From positions 5,021,813-5,085,812 of the forward strand of contig JAKTNV010000018.1 in NCBI GenBank assembly GCA_022747635.1: a DNA stretch of 64,000 nt, in the 5' to 3' direction. Numbering within the stretch: position 1 is the stretch's first letter; each line of letters starts with the position of its first letter. The notes under the pieces are model-generated. The model saw nothing but the letters and a program-made list of their open reading frames with translations. It was not told the origin of the DNA and did not search any database. The DNA is from Hetaerina americana (lineage: Eukaryota; Arthropoda; Insecta; Odonata; Calopterygidae). The translations under genes and the position numbers were made by a program. Positions 56,218-64,000 of this stretch are shown here, one piece after another.

Positions 56218-56770
56218 TTACCCAGAATTGAAGTAGTCGTGCACACTGTAAAGACATTTTTCATTTAAGTATATAAATAACTTATTTTTAAAAATAGAGA
56301 GGGATTTCTCATTTTTTAAACTAATAGGAAGCCTGTTGAATATTTGGATGCACAGAGAACGAGGTCCCTTGGACATCATTGCCATGCTAGCAGACACTAC
56401 ACACAGATGATTTCTTGTCCTAGTCCCATAGGCGTGCGTGCCATTATTTGATGGGAATAGATGCATGTCGTTTTTTACAAAAATTATCGAATTATAAATA
56501 AAAACACTAGGGACTGTTAAGATGCCAAGGCTTTGAAAGAGAGGTCTGCAGTGGGCTCTATAGGGTTTATTGCCCATGGACCTAAGCAATTTCTTTTGAA
56601 TAATAAATATTTTATTTAACTTAGTTGATGACCCAATTGACACCAAACTGACGCTTGAAGGCCATACTGTGAATAGTATTTCCACTGAAAGCTGCATGCC
56701 CAAGGTTGATTCCAAGGCAATATCAATGGTTCGAATCGATTATGATTCATCTTGCAAACCCACGAGTGAA
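56218..56770 (-). pseudogene. C-terminal part of a CR1/Daphne-type LINE reverse transcriptase
   Basis: A 165-codon open frame on the minus strand reads VEILFTVWPSSVSLVSIGSS, STKLNKIFIIQKKLLRSMGN, HCRPLFQSLGILTVPSVFIY, THAYGTRTRNHLCV and KGPRSLCIQIFNRLPISLKN. It ends NSG at 56,218. This is the conserved post-catalytic tail of many CR1-group LINEs (typically IxxLQKKxxRxI...CRPLFKxLxILTLPxLYIY...YNTRxxxxL). The RT catalytic domain is absent upstream, so the copy is truncated or cut by the insertion of the next element. Confidence 0.75.
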
Positions 56771-56933
56771 AATTGAGCAGAATCCAGCATTGTCTCGAGA
56801 GATGCATCTCTCGTAGACGAACGTTAAGACGTAATCACGAGTCCAGAGGGCAGTGGTGTGTGTTTGGCGACAAACAAATTGATGACTGGGTAACGGTAAC
56901 AAAGAATGGTAAAAAAAATCAGTTAAGTTTAGG
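56771..56933. other. Junction between two LINE remnants in opposite orientation
   Basis: No motif. A short frame continues into the ORF1-like gene to its right. Confidence 0.35.
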
Positions 56934-57281
56934 ATGGTGGATAGTGAAAAGGTAGACAACAGTATCTCCATCTCTCAATCCAACAAAATGACGGCTACAC
57001 ATCGTGCCCACCACAAGATTGAGTACCACGAAAAACCTGGCAAGTGCTATCGCGAACTGGTGGTTGGAAAAAATACGTCGTCAACGGATCTTGTTGGTGT
57101 AAAAAGAGCGTGGTTACATCTTGGCAAACTGGCAGGTGGGACTACGGAAAATACTGTAGACTGCTTTCTGAGAAAGAACTTTCCTCATATCCCTATAACG
57201 GTGAGTAAGCTTGAGTCAAAGGGTGTAAATGCAAGCTTTAAAATTGGAATGCCTTTTCATACTCGAGATGAAGTGCTATAG
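56934..57281 (+). pseudogene. LINE ORF1-like fragment
   Basis: A 115-codon frame containing RAWLHLGKLAGGTTENTVDC, then LRKNFPHIPITVSKLESKG and NASFKIGMPFHTRDEVL, with a stop before SDKWPCDLTLWRFLFK. This resembles the C-terminal domain of ORF1 proteins in CR1/Daphne-type LINEs (WLYLGRLxxxTTxxDVxxYL...FKVGVPxxxxxxxxxxxxWPxGxxxRRF). ORF1 proteins bind element RNA. The N-terminal part is short and may be truncated. It sits just upstream of an endonuclease frame on the same strand, as expected for one LINE. Confidence 0.6.
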
Positions 57282-57310
57282 AGCGATAAGTGGCCATGTG
57301 ACCTGACCCT

Positions 57311-57751
57311 GTGGCGTTTTTTATTCAAGCGCCGGACTGTAGTGGAACTGAATTAATACGAAGTGGCAAAGACAATAAATCTCATTTCAGTGGGGAGAGT
57401 AAGATCAGGATCCTAATTCTCAACATACAGTGTCTATATAATAAGTTACAAGAACTTGAAGCCTTAACTTTAATGGACAAACCGGACGTAATCTGCCTTT
57501 GTGAGCATTGGATGAGTGTACTGGATGTCACAATTCCAGGATATGTGATAGGGGACTGTTATTGTCGAAGAGTGAAACGCCATGGTGGAGTGGTGATCTA
57601 TGTAAAAAACACTATTGTGCATGAAAAACCGAAGATAAATCTGCAGTCCATGAACACTGAACAGGTATTTGAATGTTCAGTGGTAAAACTCACTGTCAAT
57701 GAGCAAACTCATATAATATTTGCACTGTATCGATCGTGTAGTACGCCTTAA
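57311..57751 (+). pseudogene. LINE ORF2 endonuclease, N-terminal part
   Basis: The frame contains KIRILILNIQCLYNKLQELE, LMDKPDVICLCEHWM (catalytic Glu in the CEHW motif), ITIPGYVI-like sequence, then KRHGGVVIYVKNTI. This is the start of an APE-type endonuclease (family: ILxxNIQSLxNKxxEL...PDIICLTExWL...GGVxIYVK). It ends at YRSCSTP, where the GDFN and SDH motifs should follow but do not. The RT is missing, and the next frame jumps to the ORF2 C-terminus, indicating an internal deletion. Confidence 0.75.
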
Positions 57752-57779
57752 TGAATTTTATTTGCAACGGTATGAAGAT

Positions 57780-58310
57780 TCGGTCTTTGCGCATGTCAAG
57801 AAGTGTCACCAAAAGTCGGATTTAACGAGAACATCATTTCGAATATTTAGAAAAATTGACATGGTCGCGCGACCACGCAATCCCAAAAGCTGCATTTCAC
57901 TCGAGTATCCCGTTCTTAACCCATGTTGGGGTTTGAATAGCCATCTATCTCTTGTCCCCCATACGCACCGTATACTTCCGAACATAGATGACCAGGTAAA
58001 ATCAAATATTAAACACTCCTCAGCAAGCACACAAGTGTTAACTGGACATGGGAACTTCAACTCTTACTTACACTTGATAGGGAAATGTTGTACTCCCCAG
58101 CGTAACTGTGGAAAAGAAGACACAGCAGAACATAGAGTGGAGGATTGTGTATTCTATGAGACAGAGCGACAACTCTTATGGGACAGTATGGAAGAGAAGC
58201 TAACGAGCATCAGGGAAATGATAACATTCTGCCTAAAGAACAACAATAAGCTGCTTGAAAAGTTTACAATAAGAAAACCGGCAAATACTGAACCACAACA
58301 AGTGAACTAA
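57780..58310 (+). pseudogene. LINE ORF2 C-terminal part
   Basis: The frame contains STQVLTGHGNFNSYLHLIGK, then RNCGKEDTAEHRVEDCVFYE and TERQLLWDSM. This is the Cys/His cluster that ends several LINE ORF2 proteins (TGHGxFxxYLxxFxxxxxxxCxCGxxxTxxHxxxxCxxxxxxR). Together with the endonuclease at 57.3 kb it marks an element whose reverse transcriptase has been deleted. TAA at 58,308. Confidence 0.68.
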
Positions 58311-58554
58311 CTGGAAAATATTTTGTGTAAAATGTAGCAATGTATTCTCCTATTTGTCTATTGAGTGATTTTTTTATTCTTGAATTGTTTATCATTAGTT
58401 TAACTCCTAACATATATAAGCACCTGTGGATGTTAAAATTTAAGAATAACTTAAGTTGTTTCCTTATGTCTGGTTATTGTTTGTAAAAAGGGGAACTAAG
58501 ATTCAAAGGAATCCCCAACTAACTGAAGTAAAATTTCTGAATGTAGTCAGCGAT
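58311..58554. other. AT-rich spacer
   Basis: Likely 3' untranslated sequence of the LINE to the left. No motif. Confidence 0.35.
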
Positions 58555-58800
58555 TCTTTTTTCCATTATTTTGCAAGCAACTTAGGTTATGCTTACCGGT
58601 CTATAATTGTTGGCTATTGTTTTATCCCCTTTCTTGAAAATTGGTGTAATATTTGCTTTTTACAAGCATTGGGCAAGGTATCATTATTTAACTTTACTTT
58701 GAATAGATGACTCAGGTACAAAGCTATTGCGGTATCACCCAGTTTTAGAATTTCAATTGATAAATTGTCCGAACCCACTGACTTATTTTTTACACAAAAT
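58555..58800 (-). pseudogene. LINE reverse transcriptase N-terminal fragment
   Basis: The minus strand reads KNKSVGSDNLSIEILKLGD (about 58,798) and LYLSHLFKVKLNNDTLPNAC. After a frameshift it gives ANITPIFKKGDKTIANNYRP (about 58,640). This is the finger region of jockey/CR1-type RTs (KSxGxDxIxxxxLK...LxxLFNxSLxxGxxPxxWKxAxVxPIFKKGxxxxxxNYRPIS). It has the opposite orientation to the neighbouring LINE, so it is a separate insertion. Confidence 0.7.
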
Positions 58801-59712
58801 ACGTGTCCTCCACGATAATACCGTTTGCCGAGGGCAGTGAGCTATTTGGTGCTGTCATGCTCATGAAGTTCTTTATCGCTTATGAGCTATTTAGGCAAGC
58901 CTTATATTCCTTTTTGTTTTCTATTCACCGAAAAACATCCGTAAAGCAGGAGTTTCACATATAGCTATTTCTAAAGTGTCTGTTTTAATGCCATTTTAAT
59001 CTAAATGAAATCAAAATTCTAAAATTAATCAACACGCTTGCTTTGGCGGGTTTCGTGGGCGTCAAACTCAAATACTGTATCTTTTCTGCTTAAATGTGTA
59101 AACTCATGAGGTTTGGTTTAATGGGATAACAAAAAAAACGGAGAAATGCGAAATACAGCCTTGCAATAGTTTTTTCCTAATCTTGTGACTAAGAAAATTC
59201 TTAAGTAGCCCTCTCTGTTCTTTTTATAGAAATGACTTGCCCTCGCATATTATTATACCAGCCCTTAGAAAAACTCTATTTTTGTAACAGCAAAAACGTC
59301 AAGTCATATACCGTAAAATAAAACAGCCTTGCACCTAAGTGTGTTATCGGGAGGAACCACCACGGCTATTGGCCTCTCGAAGAGGGAGTTCTTCAATTGC
59401 TCGCCACTCTTCTCATTTTGTCATGATCTAATTTCTTTCACACGCTATGTGGTAAAAGGAAACTGAACGACTCCAAGAGCTTAGTGACTACGATCCGTTT
59501 TCTGCTAGTCTTTGAAATTTATGGATATCTCAGTTTTATGCCATATACGAAGGGGAATTACATACCTTCAATCGTTTCAACAGATAAACAAAACGGAAAT
59601 TTTACTTATTTTTTACCGAAAACTTCTGTACGCGGTCACCATCCAGAGTTTTTAATTACTCCCGGCGTCTCGTGACCGTCATTGTCTCAGTATATTGCGT
59701 TGAAAACCTTTT
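58801..59712. other. No recognisable gene
   Basis: AT-rich sequence. Frames have no domain. Confidence 0.45.
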
Positions 59713-60600
59713 TTACAACTCTGGAATGACGTCATTTATGTTGTCAAATCTCCGACCGCACAATGGTTTCTTGAGTTCTGGGAATAAGAAGGAGCCGCTA
59801 GTCTTTTTAAAAATTTCGGCGCCACATCCCTCTGAATCGTCAACCGCACCTCGAGATGAGTGGGCAGGTGCATCGTCGGCAAGAAGACGGATGCGTTTGG
59901 TGATCATACCGCGCTGTTTCTTCTTCAGGGCATCACGCAATTCGTCCAGCACTGCGCAGTAAAAGGCAGCAGTGACGGTCTGACCCCTCTCCAGGTATTC
60001 TATTAAGATGACTCCACGGCAGTTCCAAAAAAACAGACACCATTACCATCCCTGCAGACTTCTGCGCCTTAGTCTTCTGGGGGGAGGGAGGGGCAGTCGC
60101 TGTGAATCCACTCCTTGCTATTCACCTTGGTCTTTGGAGCATATTCATTGATCAAAGATTCATCCATTGTTACCAGGCGACCCAACACATCCTCCTCATC
60201 TTGCTCCACATGATCCTCCATTGACAGGCCGCGCCTTGTTTGCTTCTGAGGAGGAGTCGGTAGTCGTGGGACCCAGCGTGCTGACACCTTTGACATGTGC
60301 AGTTCTTCTTCAATAGTTTCTCCCAAACTAAGTTCAGCCTCATTCATGATCATTTGCACGGTTGCTCTTCGGTAAATTACTATTAGGATAGAATCCTCTT
60401 CACTGCTGCAGCACCGACCGTGAGCAGTGGTCGTCTCCCACTTCTTGGATCGTCCTTGGTGAGGAACGGCCAGTGTTGGAAGTTCCTTTCCCACTCAGCA
60501 CAACGGTGCCATATGACAACGGGCTGCCATTTCCATAAACACATATCATTCCTTCGATCGTAAATTTACCGGACACTATAACCTTTGAAATGTATGAAAT
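59713..60600 (-). pseudogene. Decayed mariner-type transposase, copy B
   Basis: From 59,818 to about 60,600 this is nearly identical to copy A at 1430-2220 (same SARWVPRL, RLVTMDES and LLADDAPAHSS segments and the same gaps). Unlike copy A it continues past the second catalytic Asp region into FLFPELKKPLCGRRFDNIND (59,713-59,800), the C-terminal FLFPxLKxxLxGxRF block. The PYSPDLAPxD motif between them is deleted. Copy A lost everything beyond 1430. Inactive. Confidence 0.78.
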
Positions 60601-61125
60601 GAATCACACCTAGAGCCTTTGACACCTTTGACATGTGCAGTTCTTTGTGAATAATTTTCCACAATATTGCTGTAGCTAAGATCAGTCTCATTCATGATCA
60701 TTTGGACAGTCGCTCTCTGGTCTAATATAAAGATAAAGTCTTCCACTGTCTTCACTGTGGCAGCATCATCCATGAGGGATAGTTTTTCACATCTCGGGTC
60801 GTCTGTGAGGGATATGTGGTCAGTTTGGAAATTCATTTTCCATCCCGCCAATGCGTAGAATAATGATGAGCTATCATTTCCCTAAACAGGCATCATTTCA
60901 TCGTGGCACTGTAGCCTTTCAAATGAAGGAATTCGATCACACTCCAAGTCTCTCTCTTCTCTGTGCTGCGAGTCACTTCAGTCTACGGCTGCCGGAAACT
61001 AAACAAATCAACATTAACAACTATAATTTACAGCATTATGTAGCTAAGCATAAAGTAATATGCATAATAAATTTTATCCAGATATATTGGTTATTTATCA
61101 TTAATAATAACTTTGAAACGATACT
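60601..61125 (-). pseudogene. Duplicated N-terminal segment adjoining mariner copy B
   Basis: The minus-strand frame at 60,576-60,851 reads MAGWKMNFQTDHISLTDDPR, FIFILDQRATVQMIMNETDL and NYSQRTAHVKGVKGSRCD. It repeats, in more diverged form, the segment of copy B immediately to its left (YRRATVQMIMNEAELSLGET, LHMSKVSARW). Two related N-termini thus lie in tandem. The flank 61,060-61,125 also matches the flank of copy A (2342-2410). Confidence 0.6.
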
Positions 61126-62244
61126 CGCACGTACACGCACACACAGACACCCTTTCTATCTCTCAAAATGAGAGCCAAAAATTTTCCCATTAAAATTATC
61201 ATTTACATGAAACGCTAAGGCACCTTTGAGCGATTTTCATATTGCGGGACGAAAATGCTTTTTGGATCTTCTAATATCATATCAAGTGTAGCATATGGTC
61301 TACCTAATCTTGTTTGTGTAGGCCTTGAGCTTCTGGTTTCAATTGGAGCAAATATTTTATCCTAGATAATACATGACACAAATGAACAATGACATTTAGT
61401 ACTATCGTTAAAGTTCCAGGAATTCATAAAGCCATGTGTCGTGCGTACAACGATACTTTCGCCAATTAACACTCACCAATCGAAGAAAATTGTCTTATGT
61501 TTGATAGGAAAGGACCGGAACTTATTAATGTGATCGTCTATAGCATCTATGCTTTGGGTGGCTGGCATTTTCGCATCCTGAACAAGAAGAGTAGCGGGGG
61601 TGGGTGGGGCGCCAAATCCGATCGCCTGGATTTCCATTTTTCGGGCAGGGGTGAGAGACAGGGTCGGTGTCACATTCATGAGGGGAGGCAGCGGACAATC
61701 TTATTTTCCATTCACGTTGTCGCTTCGCGGCGTCAAATAAAAGCTCTCCTTAAATGTATGGGAGTCTGCAGTGCAAAGGGAATAGAAGTCAATCAATTTC
61801 CCGCGTTGGGAGGCATAGGCATGGAGGCGTGCGCCACGCAAGCACCGCGGAACACCCTCCAAGTCGGTTGCGAGCGTCATTGACCATGGCTTCCCGGGCG
61901 ATCGCTTCTCAGGATGGCCTGTCAGGCACTGTCAGAGCATGAGATTGACGATCCGTTGATAGCAAATAGTAGTTTGCTGAGACACGTTTGATTTTTATCG
62001 CTTAGACTTGAGCTGAATCCATTCCGATTGAGCAACAATTTTATAGTCAACTCCGATCTCCACTGAAACGTCGTCATATAGTATTCTAGGTTGTTTTGTA
62101 GAATAAAGGAGGCGACCGACAGCAGAGGTCATTTGGGCGTGATCTTGTTGCAAGCTCTTGTAGCTACAGCGGACACATTGTGCGAATAGGTAGTATTATG
62201 AAGGATGAAAATGTCAATGGTTTCACGCCATACTTCCCTGAGTA
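61126..62244. other. No recognisable gene
   Basis: No domain, TIR or shared repeat recognised. The GC content of 61,560-61,950 is somewhat raised. Confidence 0.4.
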
Positions 62245-63440
62245 TCCTCCCTTCTATATTGCAGTCTTCAACATCCCACTGCCGATCAATATGCTCTGCA
62301 TCCATTTTTTTCCTGCCTCCTTGTGATTTCTCCCAACAATATCCTCTCCTCGAACCATCATACCTAGCACTTCCTCATTTGTTTTCATGTCTGTCCACTT
62401 CACCTTCTCCATCTTCATCCACACATGCATCAGAAAAACCTCCAATCTACGTCTATCATCCTAATTCAATGGCCCTGTTTCTTCGCCTTACATAACCATG
62501 CTCCATTTCAAAGTTTTGACCAACAAGTTTATGAATTTCCATTTTTATATTCTATATTAACATAGCCTTTCTTTTTCTGGAAAACCGCATAGCCCTTGCT
62601 TTATTTAGCTGTGTTCTTATTCCATGCCAATTAAACTGACTTTTCACTGCAATCAGCAGAGTTAGTAGTGCCTTGGCTTACTGACAAAGTAAAGCATGAC
62701 CATCGGCGGAGGGGACCAGTAGCCGATAGGGGCCATGCAGTAGTCACCGACTGTCATTCCTATCTTCAGGTTTTCCCATGCCTCTTTAATCATTTCCTCT
62801 ACATACAAATTGAACAGCAACGGTGTTAATGGGCAACCCTGTCTTACACCTCTTCCTAATTTAATGTATTCCTATTTTCCACAATATATTCATTAGTTTT
62901 TTCCAAAATCACTCTATAAAACGCCTTGTCGAAATCTACGAAACAGGTAAATACGTCCTGATTGTATTCTATATTCCTCTCGATAAGTGATCTCATTACT
63001 GCAATGGCATCGTGCGCGTCTCCCCCTTTCCTGAACCCAACCTGATTACAACACTATGTAATCATTTGCCCTGCTCCTCTTCCTTCCGTTGATGATCCTG
63101 AGTACCACTTTATTTGCATTCGAAATCAAACTTAGTGATCTGTAGTCCTCCATATTGCTGCGTTTTTCTATTTTGGAATAGGAACTTATACTGATCTTTA
63201 AAAAATATTCCGGTCAAATCCCGTCCGCAGAAATGCTACGAATTAGTTCATGAAAGCTCTCCCTCCCGCATTTTTCTTAAACTCTTTAAAAACTTTTCTT
63301 AAAAGTATTTTCCTGTTAATGTTGTGTATCCCCACGGCCTTAGTGAATTTTAATTCCCTCAATGTCCTTTCTTTCTTACCATCGAGTAAAACGTAACCTA
63401 AATTATCCTCATCTACGACATATGTTGTCTCTATATCTAA
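62245..63440 (-). pseudogene. RTE-like LINE, copy 3 (decayed RT, cut by a mariner)
   Basis: Parallel to copy 1 on the minus strand. The C-terminal end reads MEKVKWTDMKTNEEVLGM and ILIGSGMLKTAI (62,254-62,400), as in copy 1. The complement near 62,805-62,850 encodes the GCPLTPLLFNLYVEEMI region, 62,930-62,960 the FVDFDKAF-like block, and 63,335-63,375 the N-terminal start of the RT (copy 1 at 10,145-10,190). The YADD region (about 62,700) is altered. Homology stops where mariner sequence begins at 63,443. The endonuclease half would lie beyond the right edge. Confidence 0.72.
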
Positions 63441-63442
63441 TA

Positions 63443-64000
63443 CGAGGTATGTTCAAAAAGTTCCCGAACTGTATTTACTACGAAAAAATATTCCAATATC
63501 AAATTAGTGGTCTGAGTCCCGTTCAAAGTACTCTCTTTCTCATCATATACACTTATCTCACCGATGTTTCACTATTTGAAACAGTTCTGGATCACTTCTT
63601 CCTGAATGTTGCTCCTGCGTTGCATTTTTCTCTATCTCTGCAATTGCGGCAAATATTCTTCCTTTGAGCAGGTGTTTAAGGAGCAGGAAAAAGTCTCATG
63701 GGGCCCGGTCGGGTGCATAGGCAGGGTGGGGAAGAACAGCGGTCTTGTTTTTGGCTAAAAACTCACGAGTTCTGAGACATGAATGATCCGGCTCGCTGTC
63801 GTGGTGAAAAAACGACTGACCGCTCCTCCAAATTTCGGGCCGTTTTCGCCTGATTCTCTCTCTCTTTCTTAGAAGTTTCAAAACCCCTTGTAGTATTCTT
63901 GGTTCCTTGGCCGGTCTTCTGAGGACATTTCGATGCACAACCCCCTTTTCATCGAAAAAGAACAGTGCGCATCACCTTGACATTCGAGCCATCTTGGCGA
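63443..64000 (-). mobile_element. Mariner, 3' part, running off the right edge
   Basis: The left end cgaggtatgttcaaaaagtt is a mariner TIR directly preceded by TA (63,441-63,442). Minus-strand coding at 63,696-63,938 reads LKLLRKRERIRRKRPEIWRS, FFHHDSEPDHSCLRTREFLA (second catalytic region, HHDNAPAHT altered to HHDSEPDHS) and KNKTAVLPHPAYAPDRAP (third region, PPYSPDLAP altered). The final catalytic Asp would lie just downstream, where the frame breaks. The element is inserted in RTE-like LINE copy 3. Its 5' end is outside the window. Confidence 0.8.

Noticed and set aside
1430..60600. Segmental duplication linking 1.4-2.2 kb and 59.8-60.6 kb
   Set aside because: The similarity ends at element-internal points and both are copies of one decayed mariner family, so dispersed insertion explains it better than duplication of host DNA.

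Overview
The window looks like repeat-dominated nuclear DNA of an invertebrate animal, most likely an arthropod (probably an insect). This rests on at least a dozen mariner-type DNA transposons of several families, Penelope-like retroelements with GIY-YIG endonucleases, an RTE-like (craniofacial-development-protein-2-like) LINE, jockey/CR1-type LINE fragments and tRNA-derived SINEs. I recognise no host protein-coding gene with confidence, and nothing looks bacterial (no operons, no CRISPR, no rRNA). The species cannot be named from the sequence.

Layout. 0-5.8 kb: a SINE, a decayed mariner (minus), a second SINE with target-site duplication, a mariner helix-turn-helix scrap. 5.8-8.6 kb: the 3' end of a mariner abutting a nearly full-length decayed Penelope-like element (PLE1), whose end carries a hammerhead-ribozyme-like motif. 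8.7-11.75 kb: an RTE-like LINE (minus), one open frame broken only by three stop codons. 12-13 kb: GC/CpG-rich DNA with no recognised gene. 13.3-13.8 kb: a diverged inverted copy of the tRNA-like repeat that forms the large array. 14.4-15.7 kb: the only structurally intact transposon here, a 1.3-kb mariner with TIRs, TA duplications and an open 346-codon DD34D transposase. 16.5-18.2 kb: a decayed reverse transcriptase and a second, very decayed Penelope-like element. 20-26.9 kb: a SINE, an internally deleted mariner derivative, a frameshifted mariner, LINE scraps and an SGNH-type ORF1 piece.

27.1-40.0 kb is the most striking region. A LINE endonuclease reading frame is split by an 11.8-kb insertion flanked by a 13-bp direct repeat. 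The insertion consists entirely of a 335-bp unit: 20 copies in one orientation, then 15 in the other. Each unit carries a well-folding tRNA-like gene (anticodon GGA, class I variable loop, T5 terminator). I see no difference between copies.

40-64 kb: further decayed mariners (40.0, 46.3, 53.5, 54.7, 59.7, 63.4 kb), a SINE with target-site duplication (42.7 kb), a nested palindromic element with hammerhead-like motifs related to PLE1 ends (43.4-43.9 kb), a 5'-truncated RTE-like LINE (50-51 kb), a second internally deleted mariner (51.1-51.9 kb), a perfect 21-bp hairpin (52.35 kb), CR1/jockey-type LINE remains (48.9, 56.2, 56.9-58.3, 58.6 kb) and a third RTE-like copy interrupted by a mariner that runs off the right edge.

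These elements do not form a pathway. They record nested insertions: mariner next to a PLE, tRNA-like array inside a LINE, mariner inside a LINE. All family calls come from reading motifs by eye, without database searches.
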